Assembly (NCBI RefSeq): GCF_024345495.1
Contig: NZ_JAGQBF010000008.1
Location: 1 to 64,000, forward strand
Length of the DNA: 64,000 bases
Source: Synechococcus sp. RedBA-s
GTDB lineage: Bacteria > Cyanobacteriota > Cyanobacteriia > PCC-6307 > Cyanobiaceae
Direction of reading: 5' to 3'
Below, in pieces: positions 45,094 to 54,041 of the stretch (its first letter is position 1; each line of letters begins with the position of its first letter). A program made the position numbers and the translations under genes. The notes under the pieces are model-generated. The model was not told the DNA's origin. It made no database searches and worked only from the letters and a program-made list of their open reading frames with translations.

Positions 45094-45516
45094 ATGGCCC
45101 CAATCGACGCCAGCCTGTACGACTTCTCTGATGGATCCGCTTCAGGGCGCGGCTCAGACTCTGGAGATCAGACCACCGTTGAGACGGAAGTGCTGGAGAG
45201 CACGGTCATCGACGAAGGGCTGCTTAAGAGGCTGCTGCGCAAGGCGGGTCGTGCCATTGCCCTGCCGGCCCTGGAATGCCTGGAGCTGCTGCTTGATGGC
45301 AGCACCCCCAACCAGGTGCGGCTGACCATGCTCGCCGCCCTCACTTATCTGCTGCTGCCCTTCGATCTCATTCCCGATTTCATTCCCGCCGCAGGCTTCA
45401 GCGATGATCTGGTGGCGCTCACGGCCCTGCTGGGCCTCACCGGGCGCCATCTCACCCCAGACATCCGCTCCAGGGCCCGGCGCAAGCTGGATCGCTGGTT
45501 CCCCCCCGGCCGTTGA
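45094..45516 (+). CDS. YkvA-like DUF1232 protein
   Basis: 140 aa. The C-terminal half is a DUF1232 domain: ALTYLLLPFDLIPDFIPAAG and DDLVALTALLGL. The N-terminal ~60 residues are acidic and of unclear fold. Family members are small membrane-associated proteins of unknown role. The stop overlaps the following start (TGATG). Confidence 0.82.
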   Translation: MAPIDASLYDFSDGSASGRGSDSGDQTTVETEVLESTVIDEGLLKRLLRKAGRAIALPALECLELLLDGSTPNQVRLTMLAALTYLLLPFDLIPDFIPAAGFSDDLVALTALLGLTGRHLTPDIRSRARRKLDRWFPPGR

Positions 45517-45878
45517 TGCCCGATCCCAGCAGCTCACCCGCCAGAACGGCTCCTGCTGAGCGCTCCTTCCTCAGCGACCAGCAGCTGGAGGACCTCCAGA
45601 CCTTCCTCAAGGACTGGCTGCGCCACCAGGGACGCACCCAGGCGGATCTGAGGCGGGCCCTGCAGGCCGAGTCGATTCGGATGCCGGTGCTGCTGGACAC
45701 CCTTCAGCAGCTGCATGCCCAGGGGGGGGTCAGTGCCCTGGCCGCGAGGCTCTGCAACATCGAGGAGCTGTGGCACCGGCAGGAGGGCGATGGGGCCTAC
45801 TCCGACGAGGCTGGAGAGATTTCCCAGGACCAGCTGGATCTGCTTCTTGAGGAGATCCGACAGGACCGGCGGATCTAG
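45516..45878 (+). CDS. Conserved cyanobacterial hypothetical protein
   Basis: 120 aa, no domain recognised. The middle part, LEDLQTFLKDWLRHQGRTQADLRRAL and RMPVLLDTLQQL, looks like a compact helical, possibly HTH-like fold; the tail is acidic (EISQDQLDLLLEEI). Overlaps the DUF1232 gene stop by one base. A TTG three bases upstream would add one residue. Confidence 0.62.
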   Translation: MPDPSSSPARTAPAERSFLSDQQLEDLQTFLKDWLRHQGRTQADLRRALQAESIRMPVLLDTLQQLHAQGGVSALAARLCNIEELWHRQEGDGAYSDEAGEISQDQLDLLLEEIRQDRRI

Positions 45879-45917
45879 CGCCCGGAGGGCAGAGTGGCAG
45901 GAGCCACGCAGCCCTCC

Positions 45918-46169
45918 ATGGCATCCACTTCCCCCAAGATCCTGGCGATGGCGGTCCTCGCCCTGCTCGCCCTGGCCCCATCAACCCTCAAGGCCCAGAG
46001 CTTGCGCTACAACCTTGGTCCCGGCAGCCGGGTGGGCGTGCCCACCCAGGTGGAGCCCACTGATTGCGTCACCGATCCCAAGGATGGGGCGGTGACCTGC
46101 GACACCAAGCTCAAGAACCCTCCGGGCGAGTCTCCCGCTCGCCCCCAGTTCGAACCCTTTAACAATTGA
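45918..46169 (+). CDS. Small secreted protein, unknown function
   Basis: 83 aa from ATG 45918. Signal peptide KILAMAVLALLALAPSTLKAQ; the mature part is Gly/Pro-rich with one Cys pair (TDCVTD ... VTCDTK) that could form a disulfide. The stop overlaps the psiE-like start by one base (TGATG). A GTG eight codons upstream is also in frame. Confidence 0.58.
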   Translation: MASTSPKILAMAVLALLALAPSTLKAQSLRYNLGPGSRVGVPTQVEPTDCVTDPKDGAVTCDTKLKNPPGESPARPQFEPFNN

Positions 46170-46660
46170 TGGCCAGATTCTCCGGCCTCTTTGATGACGA
46201 AGCGTTCCTGGCGCTCGTCGATCGTTTTGAGCGGCAACTGGCCAAGGCGCTCTCGATTCTGCTCTGCGTGGTGCTGATCGCCGCCTCCACTCAGCTGATT
46301 GTTCGGGTCTGGCAGGAGTTCTTCAACCCCAGCACCGGTTGGCTAGGCAACGATCTGATCAAAATCCTCGGTGATGTGCTCACCGTGTTGATTGCCCTAG
46401 AGGTGCTGCAGAACGTCACCGCCTACCTGCGCCACCACGTGGTGCAGATCGAGCTGGTGCTGCTCACCGCCCTCACCGCCGTGGCGCGGAAGGTGATCGT
46501 GCTCCAGCCCGGCGCCGAGGACAAACCCCTGCTGCTGGCAGGACTGGGGATCACGGTGTTGAGCCTCTCGGCGGGGTACTGGCTGGTGCGTTCCTCCACG
46601 CTCATGGAGAAGGCGTCCAGAAGAGGGCGAGCCAAAGTGTTCCGGGATCCGGATCAGTAG
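46169..46660 (+). CDS. PsiE-family protein
   Basis: 163 aa, four helices, phosphate-starvation-inducible PsiE family: LLCVVLIAASTQLIVRVWQE, DLIKILGDVLTVLIALEVLQ, YLRHHVVQIELVLLTALTAV with the conserved His pair, and LGITVLSLSAGYWLV. Function unknown; no Pho box sought successfully. The last 59 bp overlap the convergent Nif11-cupin gene. Confidence 0.8.
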   Translation: MARFSGLFDDEAFLALVDRFERQLAKALSILLCVVLIAASTQLIVRVWQEFFNPSTGWLGNDLIKILGDVLTVLIALEVLQNVTAYLRHHVVQIELVLLTALTAVARKVIVLQPGAEDKPLLLAGLGITVLSLSAGYWLVRSSTLMEKASRRGRAKVFRDPDQ

Positions 46661-47141
46661 CCACCACCCGGTGGCGACGTCGGGGGGCGATCAGCAGGCT
46701 GTCGCCCACCGCCAGATCCCGTGTCCCGGCCTCATCCTCGAAGCGCAGGCGGGCACTGCCACGCAGCAGCAGCACCCATTCGCTCTGCGGCTGCTCGCAC
46801 CACTGGCCGCTGGCTGTGCTGTGGGCGCAGGAGTGAATCCGCTCCAGGCGCAGGTCGGGGCTCTTCAGCAGCACGTCCAGCCGTTCCTCCCCCGCCGGCG
46901 GACAGGGGCTTTGCAGCAGGTTGCCCGCTCCGACGAGCTTCCCTGTCTGCAGGTCTGCGACCGGTTCGCCCCAGCGCTTGCCGATGTCATAGCCCTGCGC
47001 CCGGGCCAGGGCCACCACCTCGTGGTGACTGGAGCAGCCCGCCAGGGCCGCACGCAGCTCGGGCTGTGCCTCGCTCTGGGCCACAAAGGCGTTGAGCTGG
47101 CGAACTTTCTCGAGAAAGGTCTGCAGCTGCTCCTCGGCCAT
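46602..47141 (-). CDS. Nif11-domain and cupin-domain fusion protein
   Basis: 179 aa. Residues 1-55 form a Nif11-like domain (EEQLQTFLEKVRQLNAFV ... HHEVVALARAQGYDIG), the type found in precursor leader peptides and nitrogen-fixation-associated proteins. After ~20 linker residues a cupin follows: LERIHSCAHSTASGQWCEQP, EWVLLLRGSARLRF and GDSLLIAPRRRHRV, with few of the usual metal His. Thus the Nif11 part is not followed by a peptide core but by an enzyme-like or binding domain. No RiPP-modifying gene is nearby. Convergent overlap with the psiE-like gene. Confidence 0.72.
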   Translation of the reverse strand: MAEEQLQTFLEKVRQLNAFVAQSEAQPELRAALAGCSSHHEVVALARAQGYDIGKRWGEPVADLQTGKLVGAGNLLQSPCPPAGEERLDVLLKSPDLRLERIHSCAHSTASGQWCEQPQSEWVLLLRGSARLRFEDEAGTRDLAVGDSLLIAPRRRHRVVATDPDPGTLWLALFWTPSP

Positions 47142-47150
47142 GGCGGGCGC

Positions 47151-47630
47151 TCAGTCGGAGGGCAGGTCCTTGACCATACGGAAGCGGCGAAAGGGCACGG
47201 AGCCGATGTTGAGTTCCTCGATCCAGTCGACGCTCCAGCCCTCCCGCTCGAACAGGGGGCGCGAGAGAAAGCTGGCTTCCGTGCGCAGTCGACGGCTGCC
47301 GTAGCCCCGCGCCAGGGCCTCGAGGGCACGGAGTAAGGCCGTGGAGCGGCCCTGGCGGCTGGCCCTGCCACGGCAGTAGAGCAAAGAGATGCGATCGGCG
47401 GGCTCCAGCACCGCGAAGGCCTCGATCACGGCACCATCCCGGGAGCAGCTGGCCAGGCCGATGCCCTGCGCCAGGATCGTGTCGAGAGGGGAGCGCTCCA
47501 GCACCACATCCGCCCAGGCCTTCACCTGCTCGGGGCTGTAGAGCTGTGGGGCCTGGCTGAGCACCGCGTCGCGGTACACCTCACGCACCGCCTCAAGGTC
47601 GTGGGGGCTGAGGGGTCGCTGGCTGTGCAT
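47151..47630 (-). CDS. GNAT-family N-acetyltransferase
   Basis: 159 aa. The N-terminus HDLEAVREVYRDAVLSQAP, core strand AVIEAFAVLEPADRISLLYC and acetyl-CoA loop GRASRQGRSTALLRALEALA fit the GNAT fold (Q/RxxGxG/A-like). The C-terminal strand FLSRPLFEREGWSVDW is typical. Substrate unknown. It is 9 bp upstream of the Nif11-cupin gene and on the same strand, so the pair may be co-transcribed. Confidence 0.85.
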   Translation of the reverse strand: MHSQRPLSPHDLEAVREVYRDAVLSQAPQLYSPEQVKAWADVVLERSPLDTILAQGIGLASCSRDGAVIEAFAVLEPADRISLLYCRGRASRQGRSTALLRALEALARGYGSRRLRTEASFLSRPLFEREGWSVDWIEELNIGSVPFRRFRMVKDLPSD

Positions 47631-47796
47631 GGGCTGGCCCCTGGCTGGCTGCTGGGAGGGTATCGAGGCGGCCCAACGAATTGAGACAACTTTGTTTCAG
47701 CGCCTGCCCCTGGCCTGGTGCCGCCTGGCCCGCTGCATAGCGTGGTGTCAGGTTCAGCGTTTGGCCGTGTCAACACGGTGAGCGCCGGGGAACGCC

Positions 47797-48030
47797 ATGG
47801 CAGGCTCACGACCGCCCAGCATCGGTGAACTGGAGGCGGGCTTTTCGGCCTACTGCCAGGCCCTGCGTCGTCTGGTGGCCGACGGCCGCAGTCTGGAGCG
47901 CATCGAGCTCACCCTCTGCTGGCATCACCTCAGTGCCCTGCACAGCTCCCTGCCCCGGCGCTACCGCTCACCGCAGGATCTCTACGACCGTTACCTGCGC
48001 GCCCTGAAGGCTGACAAACCAGCAGACTGA
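47797..48030 (+). CDS. Small cyanobacterial protein (resembles DUF3136)
   Basis: 77 aa. IGELEAGFSAYCQALRRL, RIELTLCWHHLSALHSSLP and SPQDLYDRYLRAL form three likely helices. The pattern agrees with my recollection of DUF3136 proteins in marine Synechococcus; function unknown. 24 bp upstream of the cytochrome gene, possibly co-transcribed. Confidence 0.65.
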   Translation: MAGSRPPSIGELEAGFSAYCQALRRLVADGRSLERIELTLCWHHLSALHSSLPRRYRSPQDLYDRYLRALKADKPAD

Positions 48031-48054
48031 CACTCCTGGCGCCCCAGCCCCCGG

Positions 48055-48441
48055 ATGACTTTGCTTCAGACCATCTCCAGCGGCCCCTCGGCCTGGCGCC
48101 GCTGGCTGGGGTTCCTGGCCTTGTTCGGCCTTGTGCTGCTGCTCTGGTGGCCCCAGCCGGCCTGGGGCGCGTCCGGCGAGAGCCTGTTTGCCAACCATTG
48201 CGCCGGGTGCCACATCAATGGCGGCAACATCCTGCGTCGCGGCAAGACCCTCAAGCTCAAGGCCCTGGAGCGCAACGGCATCACCGGCCCCGAGGCCATC
48301 GCCGCCATTGCCGCAGCCGGCCTCGGCCAGATGTCGGGCTACGGGGAGGTGCTGGGCCCAGGGGGACCGCAGGCGGTGGCCGACTGGGTGTGGCAGCAGG
48401 CCCAGCTCAACTGGCCCGCAGCGACGAAACCCGCGGCCTGA
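48055..48441 (+). CDS. Cytochrome c6-like c-type cytochrome
   Basis: 128 aa. A hydrophobic signal segment (WLGFLALFGLVLLLWWPQPAWG) precedes the mature protein, which has one haem motif CAGCH and a likely Met ligand in LGQMSGYGEVLG; VADWVWQQAQ is the last helix. It resembles cytochrome c6 (PetJ) or the c6B/c6C group; the loop IRRGKTL-like sequence (ILRRGKTLKLKAL) is more like the low-potential c6C types. It works in the thylakoid lumen or periplasm. Confidence 0.85.
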   Translation: MTLLQTISSGPSAWRRWLGFLALFGLVLLLWWPQPAWGASGESLFANHCAGCHINGGNILRRGKTLKLKALERNGITGPEAIAAIAAAGLGQMSGYGEVLGPGGPQAVADWVWQQAQLNWPAATKPAA

Positions 48442-48456
48442 GAGTTGGCGCTGAGA

Positions 48457-48726
48457 TCAGAAGGCCTGAATCCAGGGGTAGACCTCCACGCCAGTCCAGA
48501 TCCCCTGGCGCCAGTACACATCGCCCTTCACCAGGGCTTCCACCTGCTCCTGGCTCTCGGCTTCATAGAGGCCGAACACCCTGGTGGTGCAGGCGGTGGG
48601 CCCGAGGGTGAGCAGCACTCCCTGCTCCTTCTGCTGGCGCAGCCCGGCCAGATGCTCCTCGCGGAAGGGCCCCCGCCGTTCAAGAACGTCAGGGCTGTAG
48701 GTGCCCCAGAGAACGAATTTGGCCAT
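48457..48726 (-). CDS. YciI-family protein
   Basis: 89 aa, small alpha/beta ferredoxin-like fold. It starts MAKFVLWGTYSPDVLERR, with RPFREEHLAGL-like His/Asp region and GLYEAESQEQVEALVKGDVY, the typical YciI pattern. Function unknown in this branch. Stops 15 bp from the end of the convergent cytochrome gene. Confidence 0.83.
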   Translation of the reverse strand: MAKFVLWGTYSPDVLERRGPFREEHLAGLRQQKEQGVLLTLGPTACTTRVFGLYEAESQEQVEALVKGDVYWRQGIWTGVEVYPWIQAF

Positions 48727-48783
48727 CGGCTGTCGCTAATCTCCCTAGCACTCTGACTGCAGACCCGGCGCAGCCCAAGCGCC

Positions 48784-49170
48784 TCAGCTCTGAAGGCCCC
48801 GGCCAAGGAGCAGGTCGCGGGCGCCGTTGACCAGCTGCATGGTGTCGTGCTGGCCGCCACGGTCGGGATGGTGCTCGGCCGCGGCCAGCTTCCAGGCGCG
48901 GGTCACAGCGGTGGCTGTGATGCGGCCGCAGCGCGGCAGGTGCAGCCGTTGCCGGGCCACGATGGAGTCCAGGTCGGGGTGCTTGCCAAGGGGCCCCCAA
49001 TCGGCCTTGCTGAGGGCTGGATTGCGTTTCTTGCCGCCCCTGGCCTGGCCCTTGGCGCGGCCAGAAGTGGCCCGAGTGGCTTGGCTGGATCCGAATCCCT
49101 TGCGCGGCTCCTGCTGAACGGGTCGGGCGCGGGCCAGGGGAGAGTCAGGTTTGTGCAGGGTCTGGGGCAT
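48784..49170 (-). CDS. J-domain protein
   Basis: 128 aa. The first ~60 residues are basic and disordered (RAKGQARGGKKRNP). The C-terminus holds a short DnaJ-like domain with the essential HPD in AEHHPDRGGQHDTMQLVNGA, preceded by TAVTRAWKLAA. It would stimulate DnaK. Small single J-domain proteins like this are common in cyanobacteria; partner unknown. Confidence 0.78.
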   Translation of the reverse strand: MPQTLHKPDSPLARARPVQQEPRKGFGSSQATRATSGRAKGQARGGKKRNPALSKADWGPLGKHPDLDSIVARQRLHLPRCGRITATAVTRAWKLAAAEHHPDRGGQHDTMQLVNGARDLLLGRGLQS

Positions 49171-49395
49171 GGCTGTAGCTGATCGTGAACCCAGCCTGAT
49201 GCATCACCGAGCAGCCTTGGGTGTTCATCTGCCAACACTGATTACTGAAAAGCAACTGGCTGTCAAGCTTCTGAAATACTCCTTTACGTTGGCAAGGCTT
49301 CCGGGTTTGCTCCGGGTCACCGTCACACTTCGATCAACCATCTGAGGCTTCAAGTCAATCGGGGCCCAGCCAATCCAGAGAACTCGTTGTTACCC

Positions 49396-49581
49396 ATGAC
49401 TCTTCACCAAGGCCAGATGGTCCGGCTCACCACCAGCCCTGACCACACCTATCAAGTGATCAATATCGACGCCGACACCAGCACCTGCTGGGTGCGCCGC
49501 TGGCCCCTCTCCCGCCATGGCTCGCCACCCTTTGCCCTGTCGCTGGATCAACTCCAGCAGCTCGAGGCCGCCACCGTCTGA
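49396..49581 (+). CDS. Small conserved hypothetical protein
   Basis: 61 aa from ATG 49396. Beta-rich SH3-like look: GQMVRLTTSPDHTYQVINID, CWVRRWPLSRHGSPPFALSL. No function known. The start is preceded by little SD signal; an in-frame TTG at 49387 exists. Upstream 49171-49395 (225 bp, AT-richer) has no credible gene. Confidence 0.6.
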   Translation: MTLHQGQMVRLTTSPDHTYQVINIDADTSTCWVRRWPLSRHGSPPFALSLDQLQQLEAATV

Positions 49582-49665
49582 TCCATCCACCGCCGCTGAC
49601 CTCCACTCGCACCTGAGCTGCACACGCGCTTGACCTCCAATTTCCAACTCCAGGGAGACCCCGTT

Positions 49666-49785
49666 GTGATTCCCATCCGTTATCTGATCTGCTCCCGCCT
49701 GCTGGGCACTACCACCCGCCTGCTGCTGCTGCTGGGGGCGATCTCCGCCAGCCTCGGCGAATGGCTGCTCCACAGCGTTCTCTGA
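49666..49785 (+). CDS. Tiny membrane protein upstream of feoA (39 aa)
   Basis: GTG start with a good ribosome-binding site (GGGAGA, 49652-49657, 8 nt spacing). The product has an amphipathic N-terminus (IPIRYLICSRLLG) and one helix TRLLLLLGAISASLGEWLL. It lies 52 bp before feoA on the same strand, so co-transcription is likely. I cannot assign it to FeoC or any known family. Confidence 0.48.
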   Translation: MIPIRYLICSRLLGTTTRLLLLLGAISASLGEWLLHSVL

Positions 49786-49837
49786 ACGCCGCACTGCTTG
49801 AGTGCACCCAGCCGTTGAAGCAGCCCTGAACCAGGAC

Positions 49838-50122
49838 ATGAACCTGGCCGACGCGCCCCTCGCTCAGCCGCTGGAGCTGCTCACTCTCCCCAGCCATCCC
49901 AACCTGAAGGCACGGCTGCGGGCCATGGGGGTGAAGCCGGGTTGCCAGTTACTGGTGATGCGCCGGGGCAGCCCAGGCGGCATCCTGCACCTGCGCATGG
50001 GCCTGCTCGATTTCATGCTGCGTCGCTCAGATGCCTCCGAGATGGAGGCGCGGCCCCTCAGCTCATACCGAGACGAAGCCCTCCCTGGTACAGGAGGAAG
50101 GCCATCACCCAGGCCAGGCTGA
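49838..50122 (+). CDS. feoA: Ferrous iron transport accessory protein FeoA
   Basis: 94 aa. SH3-like FeoA domain: LTLPSHPNLKARLRAMGVKPG, QLLVMRRGSPGGILHLRMG and LLDFMLRRSDA. It is thought to assist FeoB. A GTG at 49802 is in frame but the ATG at 49838 fits the family. The last 65 bp overlap the 3' end of feoB, which is read from the other strand, unlike the usual feoAB operon. Confidence 0.88.
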   Translation: MNLADAPLAQPLELLTLPSHPNLKARLRAMGVKPGCQLLVMRRGSPGGILHLRMGLLDFMLRRSDASEMEARPLSSYRDEALPGTGGRPSPRPG

Positions 50123-51866
50123 AGGACCACAGCAGCGACAGCGCCACGAAGCGACCGCTGTGGCTTTCCCTCAGCTGCACCGCCACCGTCGAGAGGCAGG
50201 GGGTGTAGAGGAGGGTGAACATCATGAAACTCAGGGCCTGCAGCGGCCGGATCGCCCCCACCACCGCGCTGGCCAGGGCGCTCTCGCGGGTGGCATAGAT
50301 CACCGCCATGGCCCCCAACAGGATTTCCTTGGCAATGAAGCCGAAGATCAGCGAGATCGTCAGCTCAGGGTTCATGCCAATCGGCCCCAGCAACGGCTGC
50401 ACCAGCCTGCCGATCTGACCCGCCAGTGACTGGCCGGAGAGGTGATCCACCCCCGGGGGGAGGTTGTTCAGCAGCCAGATGGCGATCACCCCGAGGATGA
50501 TGAAGCGGCGGGTAGTGAAGAAGAACGTCACCATTTCAAGCCAGGCGCGGCTGAACACCGTGCCCAGGCTGGGGGCCCGATACGGGGGCAACTCCAAGAC
50601 AAAGCCCCCCTGGCTGGGGAACACCCCCTTGAACAACAGGGCCGTGAGCACGGCGGCACCAAAGCTGACCACATAAAAGCCGAAGATCACCGCCCCCGCG
50701 GCCCACCAGGGCCTGGGGAAGAAGGCGCCGGCCATGAACACGAACACCGTCAGCCTGGCCTGACAGAGCGAAAACGGAATCATCAGCATCGCCAGCCAGC
50801 GCTGGGGCCGGTCGCGAATCACCCGGGTGCCCATGATCGCCGGCACATTGCAACCGAAGCCCATGATCTGCAGCACAAAGCTGCGGCCATCGAGCCCCAG
50901 CCAGTGCATCACCCCATCCATCAGAAAGGCCGAGCGGGCCAGATAGCCCGAGTCTTCGATCAGGGCGATCATCATGTAAAAGAGAAAGATGATCGGCATG
51001 AAGCTGATCACCGTGGTGGCGCCCATCCACAGCCCCTCGCTGAGCAGCCGGCTGAAGAAATCAGGCAGGTCCAGGGATTCCAGGGCCGGTTGCAGCAGCT
51101 GGGCCTCGAGGCCGTCGAACAGGCTGGCCAGCCAGGCCTGGATCGGCCCGCCCACGGCATAGATCAGCTGGAACACCGCCAGCATCACCACAAAGAAGCT
51201 GAGCAGGCCCAGCAGGGGGTGCAGCAACAGCCGATCGAGGCGGTCGCGACCGGGATCCGGATTGGGTTGGTCGTGGCCGGCGATGCAGCTGGCCACCAGC
51301 CGGGCCTGGTGCTCCTCCAGCTCCGTTTCAGGCAGCAGGCGAGTGGGGGCCGGCACCAGCTGGGCAAAGCCGTGGATGCGCTCCAGCAGCGTGTCGAGCC
51401 CCTGGCCCTGGCGGGCACTGATCACCAGCACCGGCAAGCCCAGGTCGGCAGCCAGGCGCTGGTGGTCGATGCGGACGCCGAAGCGCCGGGCCTCATCGCC
51501 CATGTTCAAGGCCAGGAGCAGAGGCAGCCCGGTGGCCTGCAACTCCAGGGCCAGCCGCAGCTGAGTGTCGGCATGGCTGGCATTGAGCACCACCACCGCC
51601 AGATCCGGACGGGTGGCGCTGAGGAAGCGGCGCACGATCGCCTCATCCTCACTGCTGCCGAGCAGGTCGTGGATGCCAGGCAGATCGATCAGGTCGTAGG
51701 GGCGGCCGCAGCTGTCGGCGGGCAGGGATCCGCGCAGCAGATCCACTGTGAGCCCGGGCCAGTTGGCCACCCTGGCGTGGCCGCCGGTGAGCTTGTTGTA
51801 AAGCGTCGACTTGCCGGTGTTGGGCATCCCCAGCAGGGCCACCTGCACCGCCGTGGCGCTGGTCAT
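50058..51866 (-). CDS. feoB: Ferrous iron transporter FeoB
   Basis: 602 aa. N-terminal G domain: G1 [10 protein letters not shown]3 DLPGIHDL, G4 LNMGD. The membrane part has the FeoB Gate motifs [15 protein letters not shown] and [16 protein letters not shown] plus [17 protein letters not shown]. Imports Fe2+ across the plasma membrane with GTP/ATP hydrolysis. Shorter than E. coli FeoB (about 770 aa), mainly because the helical insert and loops are small. Preceded by a methyltransferase gene with a 4 bp overlap and convergent with feoA. Confidence 0.94.
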   Translation of the reverse strand: MTSATAVQVALLGMPNTGKSTLYNKLTGGHARVANWPGLTVDLLRGSLPADSCGRPYDLIDLPGIHDLLGSSEDEAIVRRFLSATRPDLAVVVLNASHADTQLRLALELQATGLPLLLALNMGDEARRFGVRIDHQRLAADLGLPVLVISARQGQGLDTLLERIHGFAQLVPAPTRLLPETELEEHQARLVASCIAGHDQPNPDPGRDRLDRLLLHPLLGLLSFFVVMLAVFQLIYAVGGPIQAWLASLFDGLEAQLLQPALESLDLPDFFSRLLSEGLWMGATTVISFMPIIFLFYMMIALIEDSGYLARSAFLMDGVMHWLGLDGRSFVLQIMGFGCNVPAIMGTRVIRDRPQRWLAMLMIPFSLCQARLTVFVFMAGAFFPRPWWAAGAVIFGFYVVSFGAAVLTALLFKGVFPSQGGFVLELPPYRAPSLGTVFSRAWLEMVTFFFTTRRFIILGVIAIWLLNNLPPGVDHLSGQSLAGQIGRLVQPLLGPIGMNPELTISLIFGFIAKEILLGAMAVIYATRESALASAVVGAIRPLQALSFMMFTLLYTPCLSTVAVQLRESHSGRFVALSLLWSFSLAWVMAFLLYQGGLRLGMS

Positions 51867-52516
51867 GGCCGGGGAGAAGGCCCCGCCGCGTCCTCGCGGC
51901 GGAACACCAGCAACCGGTTGTTAGCGGGCATGGGCAGATCATCGATGGCCTGCAATCCACAGCCGGCAGCCAGTCCGCTGATCTCCCGGGCATCGCGCAC
52001 GCCCATGGCGGGATCGAGGCTGCGCAGGTGTTGATCGAAGGCGGCGTTGCTGGCACTGGTGTGACGGCCCCCGTCATGGAAGGGGCCGTAGAGCAGCAGC
52101 AGGCCCGAAGCCCTGAGCACCCTGGCGCTGCCCTCCAGCAGGGAGGGCACGGCACTCCAGGGCATGATGTGCGCCGTGTTGGCGCTGAAGACCGCATCGA
52201 AGGGGCCCGCAGGCCAGTGGGGCTGGAGCACATCCAGTTCAGCGGGGGCCAGCAGCCACCCCAGCTGACCGCTGGCCTGACCCTCGAGCTGGCAGCGGCG
52301 GCGCAGATCAGCCAGGTTGATGGCCCGGTCGCTGGGCTGCCACACCACCTGCAGGTGCCGGCAGAGGTGCACGGCGTGCTGGCCGGTGCCGGAGCCCACC
52401 TCCAGCACCCGCTGCCCCTGCTGCAGCCACTGGCGCAGCGCCGCCAGGATCGGTTCCTTGTTGCGTTCGCAGGCCTCGGAGAAGGGCAGGGCCATGGGGG
52501 AGTCGTCCGGGACCAT
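51863..52516 (-). CDS. DUF938-type SAM-dependent methyltransferase
   Basis: 217 aa from ATG 52516. FSEACERNKEPILAALRQWL is the DUF938 start signature; VLEVGSGTGQHAVHL is the SAM-binding loop; SANTAHIMPW and LLLYGPFHDGGRHTSASN follow. The substrate is unknown. Overlaps the feoB start by 4 bp (ATGA), so both are in one transcript. A later ATG at 52495 is possible. Confidence 0.88.
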   Translation of the reverse strand: MVPDDSPMALPFSEACERNKEPILAALRQWLQQGQRVLEVGSGTGQHAVHLCRHLQVVWQPSDRAINLADLRRRCQLEGQASGQLGWLLAPAELDVLQPHWPAGPFDAVFSANTAHIMPWSAVPSLLEGSARVLRASGLLLLYGPFHDGGRHTSASNAAFDQHLRSLDPAMGVRDAREISGLAAGCGLQAIDDLPMPANNRLLVFRREDAAGPSPRP

Positions 52517-52524
52517 GGGCGGTT

Positions 52525-53355
52525 TCAGGCGTCGAGGGCCCGGCGCAGACCGGCGATGAATCCAGCGGCGGCGGCAGCGGGATCGGAGCCCTGCTGGTGG
52601 GCTGCTGCCATCACCTTCACCAGGGCACTGCCGACGATCGCTCCATCGGCGCCCCAATCGCGCACTTGCCGGGCCTGCTCGGGGCCCGAGATGCCGAAGC
52701 CCACCGCCACCGGCCTGGGGCCGAGGCCCTTGAGCTGCTGCACCAGATCACCCACCCGGCTCTCCAGGCTGGTGCGCACACCGGTGACCCCCGTGACACT
52801 CACCAGATAAGTGAAGCCGCGGCTGGCCTCAGCAATCCGCGCCATCCGCTCCGCAGGGGTGGTGGGTGCCACCAGCAGCACCAGGTCGAGGCCGTGACTA
52901 GTGGCGATCGGCGAGAGGCGCTCCGCTTCCTCCAGGGGTAGGTCGGGCACCACTAGCCCGGCGGCACCGGCGGCGGCGGCGTCGCGGCAGAAGGCTTCGA
53001 GACCGCGGTTGAGCAGTGGGTTGGTGTAGGTGAAGAGCACCACGGGCAGGCTCAGCTCACCCTTCAAGCTGGCGAGCATCTCCAGCACAGCGCCGGGGGT
53101 GGTGCCGGCGGCGAGGGCCCGACCGGCAGCGGCCTGGATCACCGGCCCGTCGGCCAGGGGATCGCTGTAGGGAATCCCTAGCTCGATCAGGTCACTGCCC
53201 TCGGCCTCCAGGGCCAGCAGGGTGGCGCGGGTGGTGGACAGGTCGGGATCGCCCGCCATCAGGAAGGGCATCAGGGCGCAGCGCCCCTGCTGCTGGAGCC
53301 CAGCGAAGCGCCGCTGGATCGGGGTGATGGCGAGGGTGGCGGGAGCGGCGCTCAT
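52525..53355 (-). CDS. trpA: Tryptophan synthase alpha chain
   Basis: 276 aa TIM barrel, cleaves indole-3-glycerol phosphate. Catalytic residues lie in [19 protein letters not shown] (Glu and Asp). [24 protein letters not shown] and [13 protein letters not shown] bind substrate phosphate. Downstream of ndhL and the DUF3007 gene in the conserved cyanobacterial order ndhL-DUF3007-trpA. Confidence 0.96.
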   Translation of the reverse strand: MSAAPATLAITPIQRRFAGLQQQGRCALMPFLMAGDPDLSTTRATLLALEAEGSDLIELGIPYSDPLADGPVIQAAAGRALAAGTTPGAVLEMLASLKGELSLPVVLFTYTNPLLNRGLEAFCRDAAAAGAAGLVVPDLPLEEAERLSPIATSHGLDLVLLVAPTTPAERMARIAEASRGFTYLVSVTGVTGVRTSLESRVGDLVQQLKGLGPRPVAVGFGISGPEQARQVRDWGADGAIVGSALVKVMAAAHQQGSDPAAAAAGFIAGLRRALDA

Positions 53356-53397
53356 CGGGGCCGTGCGGCGGAGGCGGGCAGCCCTGAGCCTATGGGG

Positions 53398-53733
53398 TCA
53401 GGCTGTGGCGTCGTCCTGCCACTGGCCGATCTCCCGCAACAGCTTCTCCTGCTCCACAGGGGTGAGGGCGTCGAATTCCTTCTGCAGTTCCTCGGTGGTG
53501 AGGGCATCGAAGGCAGCGCGGTAGCGACGACGCTGCTCCATGAAACTCATCTTGCCGGTAACCACCCGCAGCAGGTAGGAGCCCGTCCAGCCCATGACCA
53601 GCAGGATCAGCAGGGCCTCGGCGGCAATGCCGGCTGAAAAACCCTCGAATCCCGCAGCCTTGAAGCCCGCGTAGCCCACTCCACCGGCGAGGAAAACCCC
53701 GAGCCCGATCAGCAGCGCCTGACCCCGCTTCAT
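53398..53733 (-). CDS. DUF3007 family membrane protein
   Basis: 111 aa. Two helices ([19 protein letters not shown] and [20 protein letters not shown]) followed by a cytosolic helical tail ([28 protein letters not shown]). Typical DUF3007 protein of cyanobacteria and plastids; function unknown, but the constant link to ndhL suggests a thylakoid role. Start overlaps ndhL by 4 bp (ATGA). Confidence 0.86.
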   Translation of the reverse strand: MKRGQALLIGLGVFLAGGVGYAGFKAAGFEGFSAGIAAEALLILLVMGWTGSYLLRVVTGKMSFMEQRRRYRAAFDALTTEELQKEFDALTPVEQEKLLREIGQWQDDATA

Positions 53734-53966
53734 TCCCCCTGACCCGCCATGCGCAGGTTCAGGAAGGGCGCGAACAGGATCAGGCCGGGGAAGAACAGGA
53801 ACACAAGGCCGTAGACCGCCGTGCGCTCGATCTTGCCCATCACGGTCCAGCGCTTGTGCATCCAGGCGTAGAGGGCCAGGGGCACCACCACCAGGTAGGC
53901 ACCGCCCAGCAGCAGATAGGCGCCCAGCACCAGCAGAGTGTCAGGGGAGATCGACCCAAGATCCAT
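53730..53966 (-). CDS. ndhL: NAD(P)H-quinone oxidoreductase subunit L
   Basis: 78 aa from ATG 53966. [20 protein letters not shown] and [19 protein letters not shown] are membrane helices; [13 protein letters not shown] is the connecting loop typical of NdhL. Subunit of the cyanobacterial NDH-1 complex in thylakoids for cyclic electron flow and respiration. The frame extends upstream to 54023 but without family sequence. Confidence 0.92.
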   Translation of the reverse strand: MDLGSISPDTLLVLGAYLLLGGAYLVVVPLALYAWMHKRWTVMGKIERTAVYGLVFLFFPGLILFAPFLNLRMAGQGE

Positions 53967-54041
53967 GGTCAAGGAGCTCAGCAACCCGGGGAACGGCACG
54001 ACCGTGGAGGCAATGTGACGCAAACCTAGGATCCCTTGGCC

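Noticed and set aside
49151-49345. 64-codon frame after the J-domain gene
   Set aside because: Overlaps the J-domain start region, no ribosome-binding site, no conserved pattern.
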